This document shows positions 29,725 to 40,000 of a stretch of DNA of 64,000 bases, in pieces. Made by a program: the position numbers and the translations under genes. The notes beneath the pieces were generated by a model. The model made no database searches. It was not told the DNA's origin and saw only the letters and a list, made by a program, of their open reading frames with translations. Origin of the DNA: Alcanivorax borkumensis SK2 (GTDB lineage: Bacteria; Pseudomonadota; Gammaproteobacteria; Pseudomonadales; Alcanivoracaceae). The stretch's first letter is position 1. Each line of letters starts with the position of its first letter. The DNA lies in NCBI RefSeq assembly GCF_000009365.1, contig NC_008260.1, forward strand, positions 2,823,001-2,887,000. The letters are read 5' to 3'.

Positions 29725-31269
29725 TCAGTCGATCACGCTGCTACCCCCTCCGGTGCTGATATCCTTCAGGATAACCGTGCCCGCTGCCGAGCCATCGGAT
29801 ACCCAAGGCTCATAACCGTCACTGCCATTATCCGCAACGAACAGGTACTTGCTGCCCAGCTCGCCATTCACGGTGGGCGGCACCTGATACGTGAACGTCA
29901 GCGGGAAAGGCTCCGAGTCTGCGCCCGCCGCTGTATCATTGATATCCTTGACCAGCTCCGTTCCCTGGGAGGTGCCATCGGTTTTCCACAGTTCGTTACC
30001 GAAATCACTGCCACCGGCGCCCTCGGTATCAGCCGCAAAGAACACCGTACCGTTAGCCTCCACCATGGTCCAGGCTTCAACATCAGAGAAGGAATAATCT
30101 CCCGTGCTACGCACTGCCGGATCAATTTCTGCAGAGCCACTGGTATTATCGATGCGCAGAAGATACGGGGTTAGCCCGGCTTGCTCCACGTACATCAACA
30201 CACCCAGTGACGTGCCGACCAGATCTTCGTAATAAGGCTTATTGGCTTCGCTGGCGGTCAGGTTGGTCACCGTGCTGCCGTCATACTCGAAGATATTCAG
30301 GTCTGAGGTGCTGGTTCCCTTATCCGCAACGAAATACACCTTGCCGTTGCTGGCCACCACATTCTCGGTGATATCGAGCCGTACCGTGCTGCCACCATCA
30401 TCAAAGGCTACTTCCTCGATATTGCCATCTTGATCCAGCTCGTAAAGGCGGGTTTCTGCATCGGTGGCGTTGAAACGCCCGGTAAACAGCAGCTTGCCGT
30501 TATAACCCAGCCAATCATCATCGCCAATCAGTTGCGGGTATTTCGTCAGAGAGCCACCGGTGATGGTGTCGTTATTGGTGGCGATCTTCGCGGTTCCTGC
30601 CGCCGTACCATCGGTGAAGTAGACATCGCCGGCATCCTGATCAAAGAAGAACAGGCCGCCATCCACTGGAGTCAGCGACTCAGGCGCCGTATTGCTGGTC
30701 GGGCTGCCGTTAATATTTGTCGACAGCACTACTGTGTCATTAGAAACGGGGTCGAAAACCACCAGCTCGCGGCCAAACTGATCCACCACAGCATTCATAA
30801 ACAATTTGCCTGCTGCCGGTACCATATTGTGCGGCTGGGCACTGCCGTTGGCGTAGATGTCCGCCACACGCTCGGTGCCCGCGCCGGTGCCGTCGGTGGC
30901 CCACAACTCCACATCACCGCTGCTATCCTTGCCCGCATAGTAGAACGTGCCGTCCAGCTCCGCCATGTAACCACCGCCGAAACGGCCTACTTCAAAACCG
31001 TTGTTATTGTCATCAACGATCTTGCTGGTCCCGGCAGAGGTACCGTCCGTTTTGTAAAGGTATTCCGTCAGCGCTGCCGCCCGTGGCGTGGCGCTGCGAA
31101 CGGCGATCGCGCCAGCGCTTTCAGCCGCAGGAAATACCACAAAGCCATTGCCCCCTTCTGCCACGGTGGTGCCACCGCCGCCAGAGCTGGAAGAATCGCC
31201 GCCACAGGCGGTCATCATGGTGGCCATGCCGATGGCGGCAGCCAGTTGAGTGAGTTGCTTGTTGATCAT
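29725..31269 (-). CDS. ELWxxDGT-repeat lipoprotein
   Basis: 514 aa. Lipobox MTAC with Cys22 after a hydrophobic N-terminus, then a Ser/Gly linker. The body consists of repeated strands ending in the ELWxTDGTxxGT motif: TDGTSAGTSK near 53, ELWATDGTGAGTERVADI near 122, TDGTAAGTAK near 219, ELWKTDGTSQGTELVKDI near 439 and WVSDGSAAGTVILKDI at the end. Such repeats are predicted to form a beta-propeller or long solenoid on the cell surface. Function is unknown for the family. GGGGTAAG precedes the ATG at 31269. Divergent from the hybrid kinase gene. Confidence 0.85.
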   Translation of the reverse strand: MINKQLTQLAAAIGMATMMTACGGDSSSSGGGGTTVAEGGNGFVVFPAAESAGAIAVRSATPRAAALTEYLYKTDGTSAGTSKIVDDNNNGFEVGRFGGGYMAELDGTFYYAGKDSSGDVELWATDGTGAGTERVADIYANGSAQPHNMVPAAGKLFMNAVVDQFGRELVVFDPVSNDTVVLSTNINGSPTSNTAPESLTPVDGGLFFFDQDAGDVYFTDGTAAGTAKIATNNDTITGGSLTKYPQLIGDDDWLGYNGKLLFTGRFNATDAETRLYELDQDGNIEEVAFDDGGSTVRLDITENVVASNGKVYFVADKGTSTSDLNIFEYDGSTVTNLTASEANKPYYEDLVGTSLGVLMYVEQAGLTPYLLRIDNTSGSAEIDPAVRSTGDYSFSDVEAWTMVEANGTVFFAADTEGAGGSDFGNELWKTDGTSQGTELVKDINDTAAGADSEPFPLTFTYQVPPTVNGELGSKYLFVADNGSDGYEPWVSDGSAAGTVILKDISTGGGSSVID

Positions 31270-31431
31270 TGCGCTTACCCCGATTGGTTACTCATCCCAG
31301 AGAGGCGTTTATTAGAGCACCGGGAGGAATTTGGCTTCTTCACCCTGATGGGTGAATTTCACCCGAGGGCGCTTACATGCCGTAATAATCGGGCTAGACT
31401 GGGTGCCAGTCATTTTACAAACCCGCCAGCC

Positions 31432-33168
31432 ATGCCAGAAACCCTTCGTCGTGCGGTGACGGAAAACCGCGAACGCATCCTTCAGGAGCGCCACAACCTG
31501 TTCATGGAAGAGGTGGGGTCACGCATGGTGCTGTCGTTTTTTATTGCAGCGGCACTGCCATTATTTTTTCTGAAGCTGCGTACAGAGCCGCCCTTTATCG
31601 GCTGGTATACCGTGCTGCTTTGTGTCGCAGCACAATCTTTTTTCCTCATCCGGTTTTACAACGCCCATCGGGAACACGAAGCGCCTAAAACCCGGAAATG
31701 GCATCGGCTAAACCTCTACCTTGCCGTGATCTGGGCGATACTGTGGTCAAGTTTCCCTTATCTCTTCCTGCAAGGGGCCACGCCGGTAACCCTGCTGACC
31801 TGTCTGGTTATCCTCTCGGTGGCCACCTCGATCCCGTCTGTATCCATGGGTGTGTATCCGGATATTTTTATCAGTTTCATAACACCGGTTTATCTCGCCT
31901 GGCTGGCCTTTATTCTGATTTACGTACCGCAAGCGCCAGGGATCATCAAAATCATTCCGTTGGCCAACCTGATTTCCATGATCGTGTTTAGTCTTTATGT
32001 TCACCGCACACAGATCAGCACTATCGCCCTGCGAATTGAAGCAGAACAGGCCAAAGAACGTGCCCGCAAGGCCAGTGAAAGCAAAACCCGGTTTCTGGCC
32101 GCCGCTAGCCACGACCTGAGGCAACCGCTGCAGGCGGCCACCCTGTATGCCGCCATGCTGAAAAACAATGCCGACCCACAACCCGATATCGTCGACAAGC
32201 TGGATACCGCCATTGGCTCCTGCAATGAACTGCTGGGGCACTTGCTCATGCTGTCGCGCTTGCAGTCCAGGCGACTAAAACCCCGCAAACGCATTATCAG
32301 CCTACTGGACACCTTGCAGCCCATCCTTGATGAAATTCGACCACAGGCAAACGCAAAGCAACTGGCTGTGGTCACCAAAAATCTAGCCGGCCAGCATGTG
32401 TTCGCCGATGGGGTCATGCTCGCTCGCATTGTCCGCAACCTGGTCAATAATGCCCTCAAATACACCGAGCGCGGGCATATTCGTATTGCCGCCCGGCAGC
32501 AGGACAATCAATTGTTGCTGGACATCGCAGACACCGGCATCGGGATTGACGAAATCTATCAGTTCGAGGTGTTCGACGAATTCATGCAGATAGACAACGA
32601 CCAACGTTCGATCCAGAACGGACTAGGGCTGGGCCTCGCCATCGTCAGCCGACTGGCTGCACTGTGCGACATTCCGTTCAATATGCAGTCACGCAAGGGC
32701 GAAGGCACCACCTTCACGTTGACGTTACCGGCGGCGGCCTCCAGCCAGACACAGCCCGCTCACAACGTGGTCAATGCGCTGCCACTGTTTGAAACACTGA
32801 CCGTGCTATTGATAGATGATGACAAAAGGGTTACAGAAGCCCTGAGCAGCCTGCTGGGCAACCTGGGCGCAACAGTAACTGCCCACCACTCGCTGGAGCC
32901 AGCCATGCAGGCATTGAAAAAGCGAGGCGCGCCACCTTCAGTGGTCATTACCGATGATCAGATAGGACCGCATACTAATGCGGGCTCGGTCATCGCCGCG
33001 GTAACCGCATTGTTCCGCCAGCCAATTCCCGCCCTGATCATCACCGGCAATACCGATCCGCAATTCATTCAGTCCTTGCCGGAGGACATTGATGTGCTGT
33101 TCAAACCGGTAGCAGCGGATACGCTAACCGCAAAACTGGAGGAAATGATGTCCTCCAAGAAAAGCTAA
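31432..33168 (+). CDS. Hybrid sensor histidine kinase with receiver domain
   Basis: 578 aa. I use the ATG at 31432; the much longer open frame upstream (to 30430) runs antisense to the lipoprotein gene and is not credible. About six N-terminal membrane helices (residues 25-195), a short coiled linker, then HisKA with His227 (AAASHDLRQPLQA), HATPase (N-box RNLVNNALKY, G1 DTGIGID, G2 GLGLGLAIV) and a C-terminal receiver (LLIDDD near 460, phospho-acceptor probably Asp508 in VVITDDQIG). The ligand is unknown. Its stop overlaps the end of the convergent LuxR-type regulator gene, which is the most likely partner. An alternative start is ATG 31504. Confidence 0.88.
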   Translation: MPETLRRAVTENRERILQERHNLFMEEVGSRMVLSFFIAAALPLFFLKLRTEPPFIGWYTVLLCVAAQSFFLIRFYNAHREHEAPKTRKWHRLNLYLAVIWAILWSSFPYLFLQGATPVTLLTCLVILSVATSIPSVSMGVYPDIFISFITPVYLAWLAFILIYVPQAPGIIKIIPLANLISMIVFSLYVHRTQISTIALRIEAEQAKERARKASESKTRFLAAASHDLRQPLQAATLYAAMLKNNADPQPDIVDKLDTAIGSCNELLGHLLMLSRLQSRRLKPRKRIISLLDTLQPILDEIRPQANAKQLAVVTKNLAGQHVFADGVMLARIVRNLVNNALKYTERGHIRIAARQQDNQLLLDIADTGIGIDEIYQFEVFDEFMQIDNDQRSIQNGLGLGLAIVSRLAALCDIPFNMQSRKGEGTTFTLTLPAAASSQTQPAHNVVNALPLFETLTVLLIDDDKRVTEALSSLLGNLGATVTAHHSLEPAMQALKKRGAPPSVVITDDQIGPHTNAGSVIAAVTALFRQPIPALIITGNTDPQFIQSLPEDIDVLFKPVAADTLTAKLEEMMSSKKS

Positions 33169-33776
33169 AGCAGGCCTATCTGGCGGGCTTTTTCGATACA
33201 GGCGGTGCGGTTAGGCACGTCCAGTTTTTCGTAGAGTAGTCGCAAGTGGGTCTTGATGGTGTTCACGCTGACGAACAGCTGGCGGGCGATTTCCTTGTTA
33301 CCATGACCTTCCTGGAGCATGGTCAGAATGGCCAACTGCTGACGGGTGAGGGTGAGCGCTTCTTCCGGGGCAGCCCCGGCCATCAAGCGGAAGGATTCAG
33401 AAAAGTAGCTGCGGCCGGCCATGATCTCCCGGATGGCAAAGAGGATCTGTTCCACGGACTCACTCTTGTCCACGAAACCATTCACCTTCAGCTGCACCGC
33501 ACGGCGCACGGTGGCTTCCGTGGCAGAGCCAGAGCACACCAGCACCTTCGCCCCTCCCACCAGGCGACCGATCAGGCTCCACAGGGTCAGACCATCAAGA
33601 TGCGGCATCGTCTGGTCAAGAATTACCAGATCATACAACGGTAAGAATTGACGATTATCCAGCAACCATTTTGGCTGCTCGCAGGTAGTAATCATTGCCT
33701 CAGCATAGGCATTCTTGAGCGTAATGCTTAACGCATCAGCAAATAACGGATGATCATCAACAATCAGAATCTTCAA
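33165..33776 (-). CDS. LuxR/NarL-family response regulator
   Basis: 203 aa. Receiver domain with Asp7/Asp8 and phospho-acceptor Asp54 (LVILDQTMPH), Thr/Ser and Lys switch residues (VCSGSA, GFVDKS), then a GerE-type helix-turn-helix (LTRQQLAILTMLQEGHGNKEIARQLFVSVNTIKTHLRLLYEKL). The last bases overlap the hybrid kinase gene tail to tail. It begins a 355-base intergenic region shared with the divergent receiver gene. It probably takes its phosphate from one of the two kinases nearby; the sequence does not say which. Confidence 0.92.
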   Translation of the reverse strand: MKILIVDDHPLFADALSITLKNAYAEAMITTCEQPKWLLDNRQFLPLYDLVILDQTMPHLDGLTLWSLIGRLVGGAKVLVCSGSATEATVRRAVQLKVNGFVDKSESVEQILFAIREIMAGRSYFSESFRLMAGAAPEEALTLTRQQLAILTMLQEGHGNKEIARQLFVSVNTIKTHLRLLYEKLDVPNRTACIEKARQIGLL

Positions 33777-33900
33777 CGGTACAGCCTTATCCCAACCCTG
33801 CCGATAAGGTTATAAAAAAGCGGTATACATTTCCACGGGAAAGACCCGCACATTGATCAGCCACGCCCCCTTCCCTAGTTGGTTTTTTTCACGTTTACGC

Positions 33901-33916
33901 TGTGATTTTGATCATT
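33901..33916 (+). promoter_or_regulatory. CRP/Vfr-like site
   Basis: TGTGA-TTTTGA-TCATT: one half matches the CRP consensus exactly and the second half matches TCA of TCACA. A weak candidate only. It could tie this cluster to cAMP. Confidence 0.25.
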
Positions 33917-33987
33917 TTCTTGCCTGCCTGACAAACGGCTATCCGGGTCGCATGAGCGGGCCCTTATCGTTACCCGCTCTAATTGTC

Positions 33988-34006
33988 ACCCCCCGGAGCG
34001 GGGGGT
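33988..34006. other. GC-rich hairpin upstream of receiver gene
   Basis: ACCCCCC (33988-33994) pairs with GGGGGGT (34000-34006) around a 5-base loop. There is no T-tract. It could be an RNA element in the leader of the receiver gene or a protein-binding palindrome. Confidence 0.45.
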
Positions 34007-34131
34007 ATCGTAAAACCTAATACTCCCGTCCCTGTCCTGTCGACACATAGGGCAGGACGCAATGTTGCTGAGCGCACGCAGTCGCCGACAGGACGCCAGC
34101 GTAATATCACGCTGTGAATGAGAGATTCATC

Positions 34132-34581
34132 ATGTATCAGGTCATGATCGTGGATGATGAGGAGTACATCCTCAAAGCCTTGAAACGCACCATCAATACC
34201 TACACCGACTGGGATGTCGAGACCTATCAGAGCCCCCACGAAGCCCTGCGCCGGGCACGCACCACGGTTTTCGATGCGGTCATCACCGACTATATGATGC
34301 CGGAAATGAACGGTTTGGAGCTGCTTCAGGAACTGCGCGAGCTGCAGCCGGATACTATTCGCATTGTGCTGACCGGGGTGATCGACATCGAAACGGTCAT
34401 GTCGGCCATTAACAAGGCCGGTGCATTTCGCTTTATCCCCAAACCTTGGGATGACGAGCAACTCCTCGACAACATTCGTGAAGGCTTAAAATTCCGTGAC
34501 ATTCTTTTGGAAAATCGAATGCTCGCAGAAACGGTTCGGGAGCAACAAGAAGCCTTGCGTAGTATGGGTTATGAGGGCTAG
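34132..34581 (+). CDS. Single-domain response regulator with helical tail
   Basis: 149 aa from ATG 34132 (MYQVMIVDDEEYILKALKRT), preceded by GAGAG; an ATG at 34114 is less likely. Receiver domain with Asp8/Asp9, phospho-acceptor Asp53 (AVITDYMMPEMNG), Thr in VLTGV and Lys in FIPKPWDD, the pattern of RpfG/HDOD-type receivers. Residues 120-149 form a charged helix and no output domain follows. It is the first gene of a three-gene unit with the PAS kinase (45 bases downstream) and the cysteine-motif protein. Confidence 0.9.
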   Translation: MYQVMIVDDEEYILKALKRTINTYTDWDVETYQSPHEALRRARTTVFDAVITDYMMPEMNGLELLQELRELQPDTIRIVLTGVIDIETVMSAINKAGAFRFIPKPWDDEQLLDNIREGLKFRDILLENRMLAETVREQQEALRSMGYEG

Positions 34582-34626
34582 GCCCTTAACTTTTCGCCCT
34601 TCAAACAACTAATAACGGCTCGGCGC

Positions 34627-36078
34627 ATGAACAGCTTGCTGGACAAAACGAGTATTGGCTTTGGCATGGAAGCTCAAGGGCTATTTTTAGTGTCCTCTAC
34701 GGTCATCCTGCTGATCATTATTTTCTTTTTGTATAAAACCTACCGCACCTCAATTAACGTGGAAGCTAAACTGACAGAGTTCTCGGCGTTAACGGATAAC
34801 CCGTTCGGCCGCAAGCTGCATTTGATCGAGGTAAATGCTGACGAATACAAACTGAACAAAGCTCTACTTGGCCCACTGGCGCGGATTATCGACGAATACT
34901 GTGTACTGACAACCGACCGCCACGGCACCATAACCTTTGCCAACGGTAAGTTTCTCGCTCTCAGCGGTCACTCTTTTTCACAACTTATCGGTCAGAACGA
35001 AAAGATCAATCATCCTGAAGATGATTCCCTACCGCTCATGCGTTGCGGGCAGGCGCTATCTGGTGTGTGGAACGGGGAGGTATGCAACCGTCATGCAGAC
35101 GGTAGCCGTTACTGGATGAACATGTTCCTATTTCCTCTTTCTTACATTTCCGATGAAGACGACGGCTATATTTATTTCGGCACCGATATCACCAACATCA
35201 AAACCGAAAACAATAAACTAATGCAGGAGGTGAAAGACAAGAGCCAAAAACTGGATCAGGTGGAATCGCTGCTATTACACTCGGAAAAAATGGCCTCATT
35301 GGGAACCATATCGGCAGGTATTGCCCACGAAATAAATAATCCTATCGCCTATATTTCTTCCAATTTGAATCGCAGCCGGGATTACCTCAACTCCATGGCA
35401 GGTCTTATTAAGGGACTTAAAAAGCGTATCAGCAATGATCAGTTCCAGAAATTTCTAAACACTGCAGAAAACCTTAATATAGACACAAAAAAGCTGGCCT
35501 TCATGATGGAAGATTATCCTGCACTGCTGAATGAAACCGAGGAAGGGATTGAGCGGATCAAGAAAATTATTCGCGACTTAAAGCACTTCTCCCATAACCA
35601 GCCAGAAGCGTTCTGTCCTACCGATATTCCTGCCTGCCTAGCGATTGCATTGAACCTAGCCAAACATGAAATTAAAAATCGGATTACGGTTACTCACACT
35701 CTACCCGATTCTCTACCTACGATTAGTGGATCGGCAAGCCAGCTGTCGCAAGTGTTCATGAATCTGTTCGTCAACGCAGCCCAGGCTATCGAAGACAAAG
35801 GTCACATCACTATTGCAGCCCAGTGCGATGAACAATGGTGCACTCTGACCATTGCCGACGATGGACCAGGCATTGCCGATGAATTCCTACAGCAGATCTT
35901 CGAACCCTTCTTCACCACCAAGCCCATAGGCCAAGGCACCGGTCTTGGGCTGTCCATCTCCCATGACATCATTCAGCACCACGGCGGCACCATGACCGTG
36001 GCAAGCCAACTCGGCGCCGGTACCATTTTTACGATCCGGCTACCGCTAAAGCAGACCGACCGGGCCGATGCAGCCTGA
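34627..36078 (+). CDS. PAS-domain sensor histidine kinase
   Basis: 483 aa. One N-terminal membrane helix (residues about 21-38), a PAS domain (about 95-190, TDRHGTITFANGKFLALSGHS to YFGTDITNIK), a coiled linker, then HisKA with His234 (GIAHEINNPIAYI) and HATPase (NLFVNAAQAI, ADDGPGI, GTGLGLSISHDII). The HEINNP box groups it with NtrB-like kinases. The stop overlaps the next gene by 11 bases, so kinase and cysteine-motif protein are translationally coupled. It probably signals through the receiver protein at 34132 or the LuxR-type regulator. Confidence 0.92.
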   Translation: MNSLLDKTSIGFGMEAQGLFLVSSTVILLIIIFFLYKTYRTSINVEAKLTEFSALTDNPFGRKLHLIEVNADEYKLNKALLGPLARIIDEYCVLTTDRHGTITFANGKFLALSGHSFSQLIGQNEKINHPEDDSLPLMRCGQALSGVWNGEVCNRHADGSRYWMNMFLFPLSYISDEDDGYIYFGTDITNIKTENNKLMQEVKDKSQKLDQVESLLLHSEKMASLGTISAGIAHEINNPIAYISSNLNRSRDYLNSMAGLIKGLKKRISNDQFQKFLNTAENLNIDTKKLAFMMEDYPALLNETEEGIERIKKIIRDLKHFSHNQPEAFCPTDIPACLAIALNLAKHEIKNRITVTHTLPDSLPTISGSASQLSQVFMNLFVNAAQAIEDKGHITIAAQCDEQWCTLTIADDGPGIADEFLQQIFEPFFTTKPIGQGTGLGLSISHDIIQHHGGTMTVASQLGAGTIFTIRLPLKQTDRADAA

Positions 36079-36760
36079 TTTCGTCTACACTCTGACCACG
36101 CCGACGGGGTGGCAACAACGCATCCGTATTTCTCTGTTAGAAGAGCACGGTGCCATTGCCATTCCCGATACGTTTACCCCCCCCGACTGGGCCGCGCTGA
36201 GCTATAACCAGTGCAGTCACTGCCCATTGAACCCTCACGAAAATCGCTATTGCCCCATTGCCCGTAACCTGGCCTATCTGTTGCCGGAATCTGCGCTAGG
36301 GGATTCGTTTCAAGCAGTACTTTTGGACGTGGAAACGCCCCAACGACGTTACCAACAAGAGACCACCCTGCAGCGGGCTCTGAGCTCCCTGTTTGGGCTG
36401 ATCTGCGCGCTGAGCGACTGCCCGCATACACGCTTTCTGCGGCCCATGGCCCACTTCCATCTTCCACTGAGTAGCGACACGGAAACGCTTGTGCGCACCG
36501 CCAGCTTGTATCTGTTGCATCATTACATTCGCAACCGCCAACAACCTGAACAAGCCGTGTCTCTGGATGGGCTAAATGACCGTTACCGCGCACTCAATGA
36601 ACTAAATCGTTGCTTTACCGACCGCCTACGCCAGCATGGAGAATCAGACGCATCCGTGAATGCACTCGTGTTGCTGAGTATCACCACACGGGAAATGCAC
36701 TGGAATTTGGAAGAAGAGCTGGGGAACTTGGCCGCACTGTTTGATGACAGCGATGCTTAG
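36068..36760 (+). CDS. Unknown protein with Cys-x2-Cys-x9-Cys motif
   Basis: 230 aa; I do not recognise the family. Its ATG lies inside the end of the PAS kinase gene, so the two are coupled. Three cysteines cluster at 49, 52 and 62 (NQCSHCPLN...YCPIARN) together with His51 and His57. This is reminiscent of a metal or iron-sulfur ligand set; two more cysteines lie near 115-120 (CALSDC). The C-terminal half is predicted mostly helical, and there is no signal peptide or membrane segment. It may be a cytoplasmic redox or metal sensor or an adaptor for the kinase; that is inference from the coupling and the motif only. Confidence 0.75.
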   Translation: MQPDFVYTLTTPTGWQQRIRISLLEEHGAIAIPDTFTPPDWAALSYNQCSHCPLNPHENRYCPIARNLAYLLPESALGDSFQAVLLDVETPQRRYQQETTLQRALSSLFGLICALSDCPHTRFLRPMAHFHLPLSSDTETLVRTASLYLLHHYIRNRQQPEQAVSLDGLNDRYRALNELNRCFTDRLRQHGESDASVNALVLLSITTREMHWNLEEELGNLAALFDDSDA

Positions 36761-37066
36761 CGGGGTTCTGGAGAGCCCCTGACGTACTCTTCATGCACGC
36801 CGTTTTATCGACGACAAACGTCCGCTCCTAACTGTAATCCATCCCTGGCGATGAGGGCCGTCACACCCTCGTCGAGCCCAGCCGAGCGACGTCAATCTTC
36901 TGTGCCATTGGTTTTATGACAAAAAAATACCCATCGAGATTTTGCCGTCATCCCCATACGCGAGACCTGATGATTGTACCCGGCAGGCACCCGCACCGGC
37001 CCACCACACTCCCCCCGGCAAATGCCGGGGTAAGAGGAAACTATCGGGCAACAGAGTCAACGCCCG
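36761..37066. other. 306-base gap, hairpin near right end
   Basis: No ORF I would call. The one structure is CCCCGGCA (37013-37020) pairing with TGCCGGGG (37023-37030) with a two-base loop, close to the end of the convergent RND gene. It lacks a T-tract, so it may be an end-stabilising hairpin rather than a terminator. Confidence 0.4.
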
Positions 37067-40000
37067 TTATTGTGCATCCGCATGCTCTTCCTTGACCCGG
37101 AACCAAGCCGCGTACAATGCGGGCAGAAACAATAAAGTTAGAGCCGTGGCCACAATCAGCCCACCCATAATCGCCACCGCCATGGGGCCGAAGAAGACAC
37201 TGCGCGACAACGGTATCATAGCCAGCACTGCCGTCAGAGCCGTCAACACGATAGGTCGGAAACGGCGTACCGTGGACTCAATAATCGCATCCCAAGCGGT
37301 AAGACCCTGCTCCATATCCTGCCCAATCTGATCCACCAGGATCACCGCATTACGCATGATCATCCCCGCCAACGCGATGGTGCCCAGCATGGCCACAAAC
37401 CCAAACGGTTTCTGGAACAGCAACAAGAAGAACGTCACCCCGATCAGCCCCAAAGGTGCTGTGATGAAGACCATCAGCGACAACGGGAAGCTGCGCAGTT
37501 GCAACATTAACAGAGTAATCACTACCAGAATGAACAACGGCATCCCTGCATTCACCGATTTCTGACCCCGCGCGGATTCCTCCACTGTACCGCCCACTTC
37601 TAGCAGATAGCCTGGCGGTAAGTCCGCCTGAACCTGGGACAACTCAGGCATGATTTGCTGCATCAGCGTAGCGGGCAGCACATCGCCTTTCACATCCGCC
37701 AATACGGTCACAGTGGGCAGCCGGTCACGGTGCCAAATAATCCCTTCTTCGAAACCGGACTCCAGTGTCGCCACCTGATTCAACGGCACACTACGCCCAC
37801 TGGCGGTCTGCACCGCAAGATTGCCAAGCAAACCCAGCGCATGGCGTTCATGGCTGTCACCGCGAACTTCAACATTAATCAATTCATTATCTTCACGGTA
37901 CTGGCTGACCGCCACACCGGAAAGAGAGGCCTGCAACGCAGTAGACAAATCCGAAGTCGTAATGCCAAGCGTACGCGCCCGATCCTGATCAATGATTAGC
38001 CGCACAACCTTGCTGGGCTCTTCCCAATCAAGGTGCACATTGGCAGTCTGGCCGTTGTCGCGCACTTTCTCCGCAACACGCCGGGCCAATTCACGTACTT
38101 GAGGAATATGTTCACCGGAAATACGTAACTGTATCGGGTACCCCACCGGCGGACCATTTTCCAATCGCGACACCCGAGTACGTACCGCCGGGAATTCCCG
38201 GTCAAGAGTGTTTATCAACCAATCGCGCACTTGCTCGCGATCATCCACATTACGAGTAAGCACCACAAACTGAGCGACACTAGCAGCAGGCAACTTCTGA
38301 TCCAACGACAAGTAATAACGTGGCGAGCCGCTCCCCATGTAACCCACGTAATTTTCGATCATGTCGTTTTCACCAAGCATCTCTTCCAAACGCAGGGCCT
38401 TTGCCTGTGTCGCTGTTAGCGATGCGCCCTCTTCTAACTTCATATCCACCATCAGTTCAAGCCGGCCAGACGGCGGGAAAAACTGCTGCGGAACAGCGCT
38501 GAACAAAATAATAGAGAACACAAAAATACCAACGGTTAGCCCGATCACCGTTTTGCGGTACCGCACACACCGCTCCACCCAGCTGCGAAAACGACGGTAA
38601 AAAGGCTTCTGATAGGGATCATGCACATCACCACTGGCATCACGGCGAGCCAAGCTGGGAAGCAACTTCTCACCCAGGTAGGGAACAAAAACCACCGCTG
38701 TAACCCAGGACGCCAACAAGGCAATAGTGACCACCTGGAAAATAGAACGCGTATATTCACCAGTACTGGACTGGGCCGTGGCAATAGGCAGGAAGCCTGC
38801 TGCTGTAATCAAGGTGCCCGTAAGCATCGGAAAGGCGGTACTCGTCCAGGCAAAACCTGCAGCTTTGATGCGACTGAAGCCCTGCTCCATTTTTATCGCC
38901 ATCATTTCCACTGCGATGATGGCATCGTCCACCATTAAACCCAGCGCCAGTACTAGTGCACCAAGAGAAATCTTGTGTAAACCAATGTCAAAATACTTCA
39001 TTGCCGCAAATGTCATCGCCAACACCAGCGGAATAGAGAGCGCCACCACAAGCCCCGTTCTCCACCCCAACGAGAAAAAGCTCACTAGCAACACGATGAC
39101 CAGCGCTTCCATCAATACTTGAACAAATTCTCCCACCCCAGCTTCTACCGCCGCAGGCTGATCAGAAACCTGACGAAGCTCCATGCCGATTGGCAGGCTT
39201 TGTTGCAACTTGGCAAAGGTGCGATCCAAATTTTCGCCAAGCTTGAGAATATCGCCACCGTCTTTCATGGAAACGGCAATACCAATGGCATTTTCTCCCA
39301 TAAATCGCATACGTGGTTGCGGCGGATCGCTGAAGCCACGATACACTCTTGCGATATCACCTAAACGCAGCGTGCGATTTTCTACTTGAATAGGAAAATT
39401 GCGAATATCGTCCACGCTGGTGAATTCACCGGTCACCCGAAGGCGAACGCGACTGCTGGGTGTTTCAAAAAAACCCGCGTCTGACACGGCATTCTGTGAC
39501 TGCAATGCCTGCTGCACTGTGATTAACGGGATTCCCAAGGACGCCAGTTTGGTGTTGGCAATTTCCACCCATATTTTTTCATCTTGAAGACCAACTAACT
39601 CCACCTTACCCACGTCGTCCACTCGCTGCAGAGCAAGCTGCAAACGGTCGGCGTAGTCTTTCATAATGGCATAATCAAACCCCTTTCCCGTCAACGCATA
39701 AATGTTGCCGAAGGTTGTGCCGAATTCATCGTTGAAAAAAGGGCCTTGAACGTCTTGGGGTAAGGTGTGACGAATATCACCGATCTTCTTGCGCACCTGA
39801 TACCAGAGATCAGTGATATCTTTGGAGCGCATATCATCCCGGGCCTTGAACATAACCAGCGACTGACCAGGGCGCGAATAGGACGTAATCCGCTCGAAAT
39901 CTCCGGTCTCCATCAATTTCTTTTCCACCCGTTCGGTAATTTGCCGGGAGACTTCTTCGGCGCTGGCACCGGGCCAAAGTGTATTGACGGTCATCAGTTT

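Larger units (their letters stand above)
33777..34131. promoter_or_regulatory. 355-base divergent control region
   Basis: No gene. It contains a CRP/Vfr-like half-good site (33901-33916), a GC-rich hairpin (33988-34006) and a repeated CAGGACGC (near 34053 and 34090). It lies between the LuxR-type regulator (minus) and the receiver gene (plus), so it carries promoters for both sides of the signalling cluster. Confidence 0.5.

Noticed and set aside
30430..31431. Very long N-terminal extension (about 334 codons) of the hybrid kinase frame
   Set aside because: It lies antisense to the ELWxxDGT lipoprotein gene, has no membrane or sensor features and no start support. The kinase proper begins near 31432.
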